A stretch of 64,000 nucleotides of DNA, taken from CAYSQW01 sp964433135. Lineage in GTDB: Bacteria > Acidobacteriota > Aminicenantia > Aminicenantales > Aminicenantaceae. Of this stretch, positions 7,411 to 15,740 are shown piece after piece. Position 1 is the first letter of the stretch. Each line of letters opens with the position of its first letter. The notes beneath the pieces were generated by a model, which saw only the letters and a list, made by a program, of their open reading frames with translations, made no database searches and had not been told where the DNA came from. Location of the stretch: assembly GCA_964433135.1 (NCBI GenBank), contig CAYSQW010000001.1, positions 254,683 to 318,682 on the forward strand, given 5' to 3'. The translations under genes and the position numbers were made by a program.

Positions 7411-9360
7411 CTAAAGGAGGAGGCGGAAGCCCGCGTAAATAGAAAACCCCGGCGTCCCATAACCCTTAACCACTTCATACTCCGTATTCAGGATGTTTTC
7501 AAATTTCAGGGACAACCGAATTCCCGAGGAAAGATCGAGGCCTACGGCCGCATTGAGAAGAGTGTAAGGATCCAAGCGGATTCTCTGGCTGGTATAGCCG
7601 ACATATTCCATGTCGTCCCGAGCACCGACGTGCAGAAGCGAAAGGGAGATCGTTCCCCGCCCAAGGAGCGGAAAAGACGTCTGTATGTTGAATTTATCGC
7701 GGGGCCTCCTCAAAAGAAGTTCATTCGTCTCCGTGTTTTTCGCATCGGTCAAGGTATAGGCGGCATGAAGACTGATATGATGAGCAGGCTGTGCGCTGAG
7801 AATGAATTCGTATCCGGAGGTAGAGGCTTCCGATATGTTGATATAGCCCCGGGTGAAATCGAAATCGATCAAGTTTTGAAAACGGTTGGAAAAATATGTC
7901 ATTCCGACGATGATGCGATCATTCCAGAAAAATTGATCGATACCGGCATCCCAACCCGAGGATTCTTCCGGCTTCAGCTGTTTATTTCCGACGGGTCCCC
8001 ATGATGTCTCCGGTGCATAAAGCTGGTAGAGCGAAGGCGCCTTTATACCGGTTCCGTAGGTGGCCTTGACCTTTGTTCCGGTTGTCTGTATGAAATAGCA
8101 TGGAGCCGCCCGGAAGGTCATTGCAGCCCCGGTCCGGCTGTGGTGATCGTAACGCAGTCCCGCGGAGCCGAAAAAATTCTTATTCACGGTAATCCTGTCC
8201 ATGAGATAAACACCGGTATTGGAAGCCGTGCGCCTGGGGAACTGGCTGTCGCTCTGTCCCCAGGGGCTTAATGAGTGATATTCGGATTCTCCGTATTCGC
8301 GATGGTGCTCGAATCCCGCGCTCAAGACGTTTGATTCATGCAGGAAAAGATTGTGCCGCCATCCCATTTCCCAGCGGCCGCTTTTGTAGATCGAGTTGTC
8401 CGAGGATCCCAGGTGGTCGATATCCTCGGGATTGTCATAGGAACGGTCGCTGTCTGTATAGTCGAAATGGAGAATCTGCTCCCAGCGGTTCTTCCAGAGA
8501 AGGGATCTTAATTGGGTGTGGACGAAAGAGCCTTTATAGTCCTGTGTGCTGTTGGGATCGTCTCCGTAATCTCCGCCCTGCGTGTCGATTTCCGCCCGCC
8601 CGTCAATGTGGCGGATGCTCATGTCTACATCAATCTTTCTGGAGATCCGGGCGCCGAAACGTCCGAAAAGCGTGAGGTTTGTATATCCATCGGGTTCCGT
8701 ATTGCCTTTGTATCTGGAACCGGAAGCTGAAAATCCGCTGCTGCTCAAATATCCGGCTCCGGCGTTGTAGTGAATCTTTTCCGTGCTTCCGTCTACTTGA
8801 ATGCCGCCGTTAAACGTCTCATAGGAACCTCCCCGGCCTGCAAAGTGAAATCGGGGTTTCCCCTCCCCCCGGCGGGTGATGATGTTGATCACTCCTCCGA
8901 GAGCATCCGAACCGAAGAGCGTGCTCTGCGGTCCGCGCAGGATCTCGATCTGCTCGATGTTTTGCACCATGAGATGGGTCAGATCGAAGGAACGTCCGGG
9001 AGTCATGGGATCGTTGGCCTTGATGCCGTCGATCATGACCAGCGTGTGCTCGGAATTGGCGCCGCGGATGAAAATGGAACTGGCTCCCCCTGTAGGACCG
9101 TTGAGAACGACATTGAGAGGGGTGATCTCATTGAGCGCCTCCAATACCGTTGCCTTCTGACTTCGTTCCAGTTGGGTGCGGGTGATGATGGTGACTGAGC
9201 TGGCGATATGCTTGACATCGACGGGAAGGCGCTCCGCGGTTACCGTGATTTCATGCTGAAGTTTTTGTTCCCGGGATTCTTCGGCTTCCTGAGCTGCGAC
9301 GGGGAATGACAATCCGATGCATAAGAATAAAAAAGCTGCGGTTTCTCTGTACATACTCAT
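7411..9360 (-). CDS. btuB: TonB-dependent outer-membrane receptor, BtuB-type (cobalamin)
   Basis: A 649-residue protein: signal peptide (hydrophobic run ending VAAQ), a TonB-box-like ITVTAER about 15 residues after cleavage, a plug domain at roughly 40-160 with the GAxSIFIRG and LRGPQSTLFGSDALGGVINI motifs, and a 22-strand-type barrel ending in alternating aromatic and aliphatic residues. It should import cobalamin (or a related corrinoid or chelate) across the outer membrane using TonB energy. The B12 assignment comes mainly from the cobalamin riboswitch directly upstream on the same strand and the btuCDF set nearby. A terminator follows the stop codon. The start is ATG at 9360, or possibly the ATG two codons later. 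Confidence 0.9.
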   Translation of the reverse strand: MSMYRETAAFLFLCIGLSFPVAAQEAEESREQKLQHEITVTAERLPVDVKHIASSVTIITRTQLERSQKATVLEALNEITPLNVVLNGPTGGASSIFIRGANSEHTLVMIDGIKANDPMTPGRSFDLTHLMVQNIEQIEILRGPQSTLFGSDALGGVINIITRRGEGKPRFHFAGRGGSYETFNGGIQVDGSTEKIHYNAGAGYLSSSGFSASGSRYKGNTEPDGYTNLTLFGRFGARISRKIDVDMSIRHIDGRAEIDTQGGDYGDDPNSTQDYKGSFVHTQLRSLLWKNRWEQILHFDYTDSDRSYDNPEDIDHLGSSDNSIYKSGRWEMGWRHNLFLHESNVLSAGFEHHREYGESEYHSLSPWGQSDSQFPRRTASNTGVYLMDRITVNKNFFGSAGLRYDHHSRTGAAMTFRAAPCYFIQTTGTKVKATYGTGIKAPSLYQLYAPETSWGPVGNKQLKPEESSGWDAGIDQFFWNDRIIVGMTYFSNRFQNLIDFDFTRGYINISEASTSGYEFILSAQPAHHISLHAAYTLTDAKNTETNELLLRRPRDKFNIQTSFPLLGRGTISLSLLHVGARDDMEYVGYTSQRIRLDPYTLLNAAVGLDLSSGIRLSLKFENILNTEYEVVKGYGTPGFSIYAGFRLLL

Positions 9361-9423
9361 ACCTTTTCGACATAACCCCCGCTTGCTTTCTGTGTTTCAC
9401 CCGCGAAATCATCAATCGCGGAC

Positions 9424-9461
9424 AAAAAAAAACAACCCTTTCTTCCACCCGAAAAAGGGCT
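9424..9461 (-). terminator. Rho-independent terminator of the btuB riboswitch
   Basis: On the minus strand AGCCCTTT (from 9454-9461) pairs with AAAGGGTT (from 9434-9441, one G-U pair) and is followed by a long U run. It lies directly between the aptamer and btuB, so control is probably by premature termination when cobalamin binds. Confidence 0.8.
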
Positions 9462-9463
9462 TT

Positions 9464-9618
9464 CCGGTTCAAGGGCGGTATCCTGACTCTCAGGTCATTC
9501 TCCTTCCAGGCCTTCCCATTTTCATCGAAAACAGTGGCGTTGACTGGAATTCGTACCCGATTACAGTAGCGGGGGCTGTGTCCGGTTCTCACGGACTTCC
9601 CGGCTCCTTGAACCCGGC
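9464..9618 (-). promoter_or_regulatory. Cobalamin (B12) riboswitch upstream of btuB
   Basis: The minus strand carries the B12-box core GCCACTG (9532-9538), the following GGGAAGGC, and upstream the CCGGGAAGTCCGTGAG and CCCCCGCTACTGTAA segments typical of the class. The P1 helix closes the element perfectly (9464-9474 with 9606-9617, GGTTCAAGG against CCTTGAACC). With the terminator next to it this is an off-switch for btuB at high cobalamin. Confidence 0.93.
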
Positions 9619-9795
9619 AGTAAAAAATAATTCTCACACAGCGGGCCGGCTTTGTCAAGACGGCCCCAGCGGTTGGATTCGCCTGGGAATTTGTGTTATG
9701 AAGCGAAGCTCTTTATAATGAATCACGGACTTTGAGCAAAAGAAGAAAAGGCGACCTGGATTGAAGGTGAAAAATTCATATGGAGGAGACATCCT

Positions 9796-10623
9796 ATGCA
9801 GGACACGAAAATGAATAATTTCCCTGGAAAGCGGACATGGCCGAAGATCGTGGCGGTGTCCACGCTGCTGCTTCTGGGGTGCGGGCGGTTTGGATTCGGA
9901 CAGCGTCACTTCGACATGCAGGAAAAAGAGATGATTCAGAAGTATAAGGTGTCGAACGGGATTTACCTGAAAGGCAAGGAGCTGTTTATTAAGGAAAAAT
10001 ATGCCAAGGCCGAAAAGGAGCTGTTGAAAAGTCTGAAGGAGCTTCCCGAGCATGTGGAAGCGAATTACCTGATGTCCCGTATCTTGTTCATGAAAAAGGC
10101 GTATCCGCAGGCATTGGGATACATCCAGAATGCCAAAAAGCATAACAAATTCATGACCGACCTGCTGGTATACTCACAGGATCAGTATTTCGCTCTGCTT
10201 CGTGAGCAGCAGAAGCAGAATGATGAGACTCTTAGCGGACTCCGAGCCCAGCTTCAGACCGCTTCCCCCGGAGGACGGCAGAAGATCCAGTCTCAGATCC
10301 GCTCCGTGAAAAGCACACAGGATGAAATCCAGACGCGGCTGTCCCGGCCGATAGCCCATGCCGAAAAAATTCCGGCCGAGCATAGTAATTTTTGCGGCGT
10401 CATCCTGATTCAGCTGAAGCGCTACCAGGAAGCTCATGATGAGTTTACGCAGGCGATCGAATCGGACCCGGAGTATGTGACGGCCTACAACAACCTGATC
10501 AACCTGTATATCATGGCCAAGCAGTATCAGAAAGGGACTGAACTGATCCAACGGGCGCGTGAACGAGAGATTGCTATCGATCCGGCGCTGGAAGAGCGTA
10601 TCCGGAAGGCGGAAGCGAAATAA
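9796..10623 (+). CDS. TPR-repeat lipoprotein of unknown function
   Basis: A 275-residue protein with a lipoprotein signal (basic start, LLLLGC lipobox near residue 30), so probably anchored in a membrane facing the periplasm. TPR-like helix pairs lie at about 55-115 (KGKELFIKEKYAKAEKEL and the next unit) and again near 205-265 (DEFTQAIESDPEYVTAYNNL). They flank a Gln/Lys-rich, probably coiled-coil linker. TPRs hold protein partners, but the partner is unknown. GGAGG sits about ten bases before the ATG. It lies alone on the plus strand between the btuB riboswitch and btuC, so a link to corrinoid uptake is positional only. Confidence 0.75.
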   Translation: MQDTKMNNFPGKRTWPKIVAVSTLLLLGCGRFGFGQRHFDMQEKEMIQKYKVSNGIYLKGKELFIKEKYAKAEKELLKSLKELPEHVEANYLMSRILFMKKAYPQALGYIQNAKKHNKFMTDLLVYSQDQYFALLREQQKQNDETLSGLRAQLQTASPGGRQKIQSQIRSVKSTQDEIQTRLSRPIAHAEKIPAEHSNFCGVILIQLKRYQEAHDEFTQAIESDPEYVTAYNNLINLYIMAKQYQKGTELIQRAREREIAIDPALEERIRKAEAK

Positions 10624-10680
10624 TCAGGTTTGAGGAAAAACGGGGAACGGACCAAGCGGTATCCGCGCTCAATCCTTTTC

Positions 10681-11676
10681 CTATCGGTTTTTTCTCTGTC
10701 CGCGAAGGAGCAGCTGGATAAAGAGAGGGCCGCCGATAAGAGCGGTGATGATCCCCACAGGGAGTTCGGTGGGCGAGATCAGGGTGCGGGCAGCGGTGTC
10801 GCAGAGGGTCAGAAGCACGCCTCCCAGAAAGAATGAACCCGGTAGAACGCGCCTTTGATCGAAGCCGACCAGACGGCGAACGGCGTGAGGAACGATCAAT
10901 CCGACGAATCCGATGGGGCCCACCAGCGAAACAACTCCGGCGGTCGCCAGCCCCCCTCCCAGGAACACATGTTTTTGAACGCGGCGCACGGGGACGCCGT
11001 GGCCCTGAGCCATTTCATCGCCCAGTGCAAGATGATTCATGTCGTTGGCGTGGAAAAAAAGCAGGCTCAAGCCGGAAAGCAGCAGGGGAGAGAATCCGAG
11101 CAGTTCCCGGTAGCCGATGATATCCAATCCTCCCATCATCCAGCGCTGAAAAATGACCAGGGCATTGGGATGAGCCAGATAGGTCAGAAACAGGATGGAG
11201 CCGGAGCATATGATGCTGATCGTTATTCCCGCCAGCAGCAGAGTGGTGACGGAAAGCCCTTCCCGGCGGCGGGCCAGGGCATATATCAAACTCAAGCTGC
11301 CCGCGGCGCCCAGGACGGCCAGAGCTTGCACCGAACTGAACGGTCCCCATGAAATCCAAAGCGATGGAATGGAAATCGCAAGAAAAGCCCCCAGCGCCGA
11401 TCCCCCGGAAATGCCCAGGGTGTAGGGCTCGACCAGAGGATTTCGAAAAACCACCTGAAAACACGCGCCTACCATAGCCAGGGAGCCGCCCGAGAGCAAA
11501 GCCAGCAGTACCCGCGGGATGCGCTGAAACCAGAAAATGCTGCCGTAAGGATTCCCGTCTCCCCGCAGGAATCCGATAACGGAAGTTGCGTTGACGGGTT
11601 CGGATCCGATCCAGGGAACAAGCGCGGCCGTGATCACAAACAAGACTCCGAACAGGATGACGCTTCTATGTCTCAT
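10681..11676 (-). CDS. btuC: FecCD/BtuC-family ABC transporter permease
   Basis: A 331-residue polytopic membrane protein of the iron-siderophore/cobalamin permease family, with about ten hydrophobic segments. It shows the family motifs RIPRVLLALLSGGSLAMVG near residue 55, GISGGSALGA near 90 and GFVGLIVPHAVR near 255. It forms the inner-membrane channel of an ABC importer with the ATPase and binding protein encoded upstream. The start overlaps the ATPase gene by 4 bp. The cobalamin riboswitch before the three-gene operon indicates a corrinoid or cobalt-related substrate; the sequence alone would also fit a siderophore. Confidence 0.88.
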   Translation of the reverse strand: MRHRSVILFGVLFVITAALVPWIGSEPVNATSVIGFLRGDGNPYGSIFWFQRIPRVLLALLSGGSLAMVGACFQVVFRNPLVEPYTLGISGGSALGAFLAISIPSLWISWGPFSSVQALAVLGAAGSLSLIYALARRREGLSVTTLLLAGITISIICSGSILFLTYLAHPNALVIFQRWMMGGLDIIGYRELLGFSPLLLSGLSLLFFHANDMNHLALGDEMAQGHGVPVRRVQKHVFLGGGLATAGVVSLVGPIGFVGLIVPHAVRRLVGFDQRRVLPGSFFLGGVLLTLCDTAARTLISPTELPVGIITALIGGPLFIQLLLRGQRKNR

Positions 11677-12464
11677 TCGTTATTACTCCCCAGAATCCGG
11701 GGCAGTAGTGTGGGGCGGTCGATTTCCGGATGGCGATTCATCAAAACGACGCCGCCGAAAGCGGCGTGCAGGATTTCTTCCACGAGGACGTCACGGGGTT
11801 CTCCCCAAGCCAGGCACTTTCCGCCGTGGAGGAAAAGGAGCTTATCGCTGTAGAGGGAAGCCAGGTTGATATCATGGGTTACGACGGCCACAGCGGAACC
11901 GGTATGCGCCAGTTTTTTCAGAAGGCTGAAGATCTGGACCTGATGGTGAAGGTCCAGGGCGCCGGTCGGCTCGTCCAGAAGGAGCGCCCGGGGGGCTTGG
12001 GCCAGTACCGATGCCAGGAAAGCCCGTTTTTTTTCTCCTCCGGAAAGCTGGGAAAGTCTGCGGGTTTTGAGGTCTTCCATCCCGGAGAGACGAAGGCTCC
12101 GTTGGACGGCGGCAAGATCAGAGAGGCTCATGGTTCCCAAAAGATTCAAATAGGGATAGCGCCCCATGCCCGCCAGGGCTTCCACGGTCAAGTCATATTC
12201 CCAACTCAAATCCTGAGGCAGATAACCCAGAATACGGGCCGCGTTTTTTCGGGGGATCCGCGAAAGGTCATGCCCTTCCAGTCTGACGAGGCCCCGCTTC
12301 GGAGTGAGGAGTCCCGCGGCGATGCGGAGCAGGGTGCTTTTTCCCGCCCCGTTGGGTCCGATGATTCCCAGCAGTTCACCGCTGTTGAGAACGAGGCGGT
12401 CCAGTGAAAGCTGCCAGTCCGCATTTGAAAAGCGGTGACGGATCGCTTGGAGCTCAAGGATCAT
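11673..12464 (-). CDS. btuD: ABC transporter ATP-binding protein, BtuD/FecE type
   Basis: A 263-residue cytoplasmic ATPase with all nucleotide-binding motifs: Walker A GPNGAGKST near residue 40, Q-loop YLPQDLSW, signature LSGGEKKR near 145, Walker B ALLLDEPT and switch histidine VVTHDIN. It powers the adjacent permease. It is the second gene of the binding protein-ATPase-permease operon, with 4-bp overlaps on both sides, so tightly coupled translation is expected. Confidence 0.9.
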   Translation of the reverse strand: MILELQAIRHRFSNADWQLSLDRLVLNSGELLGIIGPNGAGKSTLLRIAAGLLTPKRGLVRLEGHDLSRIPRKNAARILGYLPQDLSWEYDLTVEALAGMGRYPYLNLLGTMSLSDLAAVQRSLRLSGMEDLKTRRLSQLSGGEKKRAFLASVLAQAPRALLLDEPTGALDLHHQVQIFSLLKKLAHTGSAVAVVTHDINLASLYSDKLLFLHGGKCLAWGEPRDVLVEEILHAAFGGVVLMNRHPEIDRPTLLPRILGSNNE

Positions 12465-13387
12465 GGGTCCTCCGGGAAACGCTCTCCATGAAAAACGTGA
12501 GCGAATTTCCGAGCGGCCAGGGGGAGGCGCAGCCCGGGAATCAGGAGATAATCATCGGATATGAAGTGGATGTCGATGGGTTTTCTTCGGTGAAGGGAAA
12601 CGAAACGGTCCCAGTCCTGATGGAGGAGCTTGCGGCTTCCCGGCGAGATGCCTTCCGGGCAGATTTCAAGGATAATATCGGGATTATGCAGAATCAGCGC
12701 TTCTTTTGAAATTTTCGGATACAGGCTCCGGATGTCGCCGAAAATGTTTATTCCTCCTGCGATGCCGATCAATTCATTGAGAAAAGTGCCTGAACCAGAG
12801 GTCATCAGCCCCGTCAAGTCTCCCGGTGTATGACCGAGGGAGAGAAAGACCTTGGGCCGGGGAAGATCATGCGTCTTTTCCTGGATTCGTCGCAGGTCGT
12901 TTTCCAATTCGAGGACCAACGAACGGGCTTCGGCCCCGCGGTCCAAGCGATCGCCCAGTATCCGAACGGCCTGCTTCAGATCGCTCAGGCTGTCGATTTT
13001 AACGGAGAGCCGTTTGATCCCCAGCTCCCTCTCCAAAGCATGCAAAGAATCATGGTCTCCCTGCGTGATCACCAGATCGGGTTTGAGGGAGATGATTCGT
13101 TCCAGGTTGGGATTGATGAATCCGCCAATCCTGGGCTTCGATGTCGCGGGGGGGGGATGGACGCTGAAATCGCTGACGCCCACCACCCGGTCCCCGCATC
13201 CCAAAGCATATACGATCTCCGTTATACTGGGTGCTGCGCAGATGATGCGGCCGGGAGAATTTCCTTGGTTGAAGTTGCCGGAAACCGGCCCGATTTCCTG
13301 CGGAGGGCCTGATGAACGACACCCGGATCCGGAGGCGAGAAGCAGCATCGCCATGATGAGAGGGAAGGGACATACAGCGTTTTTCAT
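12461..13387 (-). CDS. btuF: Periplasmic cobalamin/metal-chelate binding lipoprotein
   Basis: A 308-residue class III substrate-binding protein. The start chosen (13387) gives a normal lipoprotein signal ending in GSGCRSSG; an ATG 14 codons upstream would put an acidic stretch before the signal. The mature part has two lobes joined by a long helix, with RIICAAPSITEIVYALGCGDRVVGVS at the N-lobe start and the KPDLVITQGDHDS strand, as in BtuF and FhuD relatives. It delivers ligand to the permease in the inner membrane. It is the first gene after a cobalamin riboswitch, which argues for B12 or a precursor. Confidence 0.87.
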   Translation of the reverse strand: MKNAVCPFPLIMAMLLLASGSGCRSSGPPQEIGPVSGNFNQGNSPGRIICAAPSITEIVYALGCGDRVVGVSDFSVHPPPATSKPRIGGFINPNLERIISLKPDLVITQGDHDSLHALERELGIKRLSVKIDSLSDLKQAVRILGDRLDRGAEARSLVLELENDLRRIQEKTHDLPRPKVFLSLGHTPGDLTGLMTSGSGTFLNELIGIAGGINIFGDIRSLYPKISKEALILHNPDIILEICPEGISPGSRKLLHQDWDRFVSLHRRKPIDIHFISDDYLLIPGLRLPLAARKFAHVFHGERFPEDP

Positions 13388-13477
13388 GATTTCACCCGAA
13401 TCGTTTTCCTTCCGGAGGAGAGAAAACATTTTCCGACATCGTATTTCACGCTCTTCACCGCGTCGAGCGAAAAATCA

Positions 13478-13680
13478 TTTTCCAGGCCGGTCTTCTGGCT
13501 TCCGGGTCATCCTACTCGCTGCGCCTTCCCATTCCGTGATACGAAACAGTGGCCTCATGCAGCTTTCGTCTTACCCGACGCAGCGCGTCGGGATCTGCTC
13601 TTGAGCAGCCGGTCACAGAGGCGGGTCCGCTGCTGATTTGCACAGCATTCCCTCTTTTCGGGAGGGGGGCGCCTGAAAAA
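13478..13680 (-). promoter_or_regulatory. Cobalamin (B12) riboswitch upstream of btuFDC
   Basis: The minus strand shows the B12-box core GCCACTG (13547-13553), followed by GGGAAGGC, and upstream the class signature GGGAATGCTGTGCAAATC with CGGACCCGCC. The P1 arms match (GCCTGAAAAA at 13671-13680 with TTTTCCAGGC at 13478-13487). A GC-rich variable arm lies between. No clear U-tract terminator separates it from btuF, so control of translation initiation is more likely here than at btuB. Confidence 0.9.
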
Positions 13681-13781
13681 CACCTAATTTCCTTGCCGAT
13701 GTCGAGACAAATCGATTATCCCGCCTGGTTTAAGGATTGTCAAGTTTCGCCGAGGAGTTTGTGCCGGAAAGAACATCGGAT

Positions 13782-13810
13782 TTGACTTTTGAATCGTCAC
13801 ATATTATGTT
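13782..13810 (+). promoter_or_regulatory. Promoter of nikR
   Basis: TTGACT (13782-13787) and TATGTT (13805-13810) are 17 bp apart, 20 bp before the nikR start, with AAAAAGGA as the ribosome-binding site. I could not see a convincing GTATGA-N16-TCATAC NikR operator. Confidence 0.5.
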
Positions 13811-13830
13811 CGGAAAAAGGATTAAAAAGT

Positions 13831-14250
13831 ATGTCGAACATCAAACGATTCGGGGTTTCTCTCGAAGATGACCTGCTCAAGCAATTTGATTCTTTGATCC
13901 GGACATTGGGATATGGGAATCGCTCCGAGGCCATCAGGGATCTGATCAGGAACCGCCTGGTTGAAGAAGAATGGAAAGATGAAGAGGCGCAGACGGTTGG
14001 GGTTTTAAGCCTCGTATACAGCCATGAACGTCCGGACTTAACGGAAACCTTGAACAATATCCAGCATCAGCATTTGAATGAAATCGTATCATCTACCCAT
14101 ATCCATTTGGACCATCACAACTGCCTGGAAGTGATCATCCTGAAAGGCTCATGCCGAATCATCAGGGAGATATCGGATCAAATCCTGAGCACGCGCAGCG
14201 TCAAACACGGCCAATTGATGCAGACGACGACCGGAAACCACTTGGACTGA
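13831..14250 (+). CDS. nikR: Nickel-responsive transcriptional regulator NikR
   Basis: A 139-residue protein of typical NikR length. The N-terminal ribbon-helix-helix domain (KRFGVSLEDDLLKQFD, then YGNRSEAIRDLIRN) binds DNA. The C-terminal ACT-like domain carries the square-planar nickel site: a His in the QHQH stretch, then HIHLDHHNC with the second and third His and the Cys ligand spaced as in E. coli NikR (H76, H87, H89, C95). The start at 13831 is taken because AAAAAGGA precedes it and the protein then begins at the RHH strand. It is divergent from btuFDC. Usually it represses nickel uptake genes, so it may co-regulate the neighbouring transporter; that is inference. Confidence 0.92.
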   Translation: MSNIKRFGVSLEDDLLKQFDSLIRTLGYGNRSEAIRDLIRNRLVEEEWKDEEAQTVGVLSLVYSHERPDLTETLNNIQHQHLNEIVSSTHIHLDHHNCLEVIILKGSCRIIREISDQILSTRSVKHGQLMQTTTGNHLD

Positions 14251-14314
14251 ATGCTGTATGCGCTGCGAATATCGGGGGGACTGAGGCGGTTGGGTTTACG
14301 TCGGAAAAAATGGC

Positions 14315-14343
14315 GGCCGCCGGCTTCGTGGAAACCGGCGGCC
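14315..14343. other. GC-rich stem-loop downstream of nikR
   Basis: A perfect 9-bp stem (14315-14323 with 14335-14343, GGCCGCCGG) with an 11-nt loop, 65 bp past the nikR stop. No T run follows on either strand, so it is not a typical terminator but could protect the mRNA end. The rest of 14250-15029 holds no supported protein gene. Confidence 0.45.
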
Positions 14344-14670
14344 CGTGTCGCGATGGATAGAAGATCAGGGACTATCTTGTATCCACGAATATTGGAGGGT
14401 TAAAAAGGAGGACTTAATTCCTTTCTGGATTCGCATAGTGTATGTTTTCCTCTCCTCATCTAATAATACGCGTAAACCTGCATTTTGGTTGCTTGGATGT
14501 GCAAAAAAACCCCGAAATTGATGAAAATCGGCATAAATTGACGGATTGGCGCCGACCGGAGGTTCTGAATGAGGTGAGCGACTCATTATGGAAGCAGGCA
14601 AAGGATGGCATGTATTAGCGTAACCGAAAGATATAAATAGAGTTGTGCCGCTTATGGGTTTCAGGGGGAT

Positions 14671-14916
14671 TTAAATCTTAACGTTAATGTAATTATACCA
14701 CGGAGCAGAACATTTTTTCAAGCATTTTCTGCAATATTTTTAATATTGCATGTTTTCAGGCTTATATTCCCCGTAACGGCCTGAAAAACGGCCATATCCC
14801 GTCAAAATTTTCATTTTATGGTGAAAGGCGGTTTGGATCGGGCCTCAAAATGCTTTGTCCGGCTCGATTCATATTGTATTTCCGCCCCGATGGAATTCCA
14901 TGTCGGGGTCTTTTTT
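14671..14916 (+). ncRNA. Possible small non-coding transcript
   Basis: In the 780-bp gene-free stretch after nikR a plausible promoter (TTAAAT 14671-14676, 17 bp, TATACC 14694-14699) is followed within about 215 bp by a clear terminator. Between them lie a perfect hairpin (GCAATATT 14731-14738 with AATATTGC 14742-14749) and a second one around GGCCTGAAAAACGGCC. No convincing reading frame lies inside; a 40-codon frame from ATG 14818 runs through the terminator and is probably chance. The promoter spacer holds the palindrome TTAACGTTAA. No known RNA family is recognised. Confidence 0.3.
14885..14916 (+). terminator. Rho-independent terminator in gene-free region
   Basis: CCCCGA (14885-14890) pairs with TCGGGG (14903-14908), with an inner TGGAATTCCA self-dyad, followed by TCTTTTTT. 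No plus-strand protein gene ends nearby (nikR ends 635 bp upstream), which is why a small RNA is suspected. Confidence 0.75.
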
Positions 14917-15029
14917 GACTGTCCGGGTACCATCGCGTAGAATATTTAAACCCGGAGGGGAAAGAATAACGATTACGGATTGAGGAAAGGGCGGGCGGAA
15001 AATTTGCGAAAATAAGAAAGGCGGTGAGA

Positions 15030-15740
15030 ATGAAATTCAGTGTCGATGCGGCGATTTTTAAACGGTATCCCGGCCTGAACCTGGGATTGGTCCTGGCTCG
15101 CAGTCTGAATAACCGAGGTGACGGGAAGGCGATCGATCCTTTGATCCGGGAAACGGAGGAACGTATTCGAAACGGCTTCCGTACGGAAACTCTGTCGATG
15201 CTTCCCAAAGTGCGGTCATGGCGGCAGGCGTATTCTTCATTTGGTGCTAAACCCAAGAAGTATAAAAGCTCGGTTGAGAGTCTATACCGTTCGGTATTGA
15301 AAGGTGCCGGTCTGCGCCGGATCAATCCGATCGTGGATGTCTACAATACCATTTCGCTGAAGCATATGCTGCCGGTCGGGGGAGATGATCTTGCAGGGGT
15401 CAGGGGAAATATCCAACTGAGGTTTGCGAGGGAGGATGAACGCTTCCTTCCCCTTGGCGGGGGGGACGCCGAGACCGTCAAGCCGGGAGAAGTGGTATAT
15501 GCCGATGACCGCCAGATCCTTTGCCGCAGATGGAACTGGCGGGAATGTGAAGCCACCAAGATGTCGCCGCAAACGGCTGACTGCCTGCTGCTGGTCGAAG
15601 GTTTGCCGCCTGTAACGGCGAATGAGATCGATGAAGCATCCGGAGATCTGAGTGAATGGATCGAAAATCTCTGCGGAGGGACCATGAAGACTCATCGACT
15701 TGATGAGTCCATCCCGGAGCTGGAGTTCGACTATTTTTAA
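15030..15740 (+). CDS. B3/B4 tRNA-binding-domain protein (PheRS beta-like)
   Basis: A 236-residue stand-alone protein resembling the B3/B4 domain of phenylalanyl-tRNA synthetase beta chain, the part that hydrolyses mischarged Tyr-tRNA. Typical segments are RSWRQAYSSFGAKPKKYKSSVESLYRSV, NPIVDVYNTISLKHMLPVGGDDL and a C-terminal VEGLPPVTANEI. Free-standing B3/4 proteins are widespread and may edit tRNAs or bind nucleotides, but the role is unproven. ATG 15030 is preferred over the GTG at 15024 because AAAGG lies eight bases before it. The gene converges on trmO with a 4-bp overlap. Confidence 0.8.
   Translation: MKFSVDAAIFKRYPGLNLGLVLARSLNNRGDGKAIDPLIRETEERIRNGFRTETLSMLPKVRSWRQAYSSFGAKPKKYKSSVESLYRSVLKGAGLRRINPIVDVYNTISLKHMLPVGGDDLAGVRGNIQLRFAREDERFLPLGGGDAETVKPGEVVYADDRQILCRRWNWRECEATKMSPQTADCLLLVEGLPPVTANEIDEASGDLSEWIENLCGGTMKTHRLDESIPELEFDYF

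Noticed and set aside
14365..14601. 78-codon minus-strand frame in the nikR downstream region
   Set aside because: No ribosome-binding site, no domain, odd composition; the region is better explained as non-coding.
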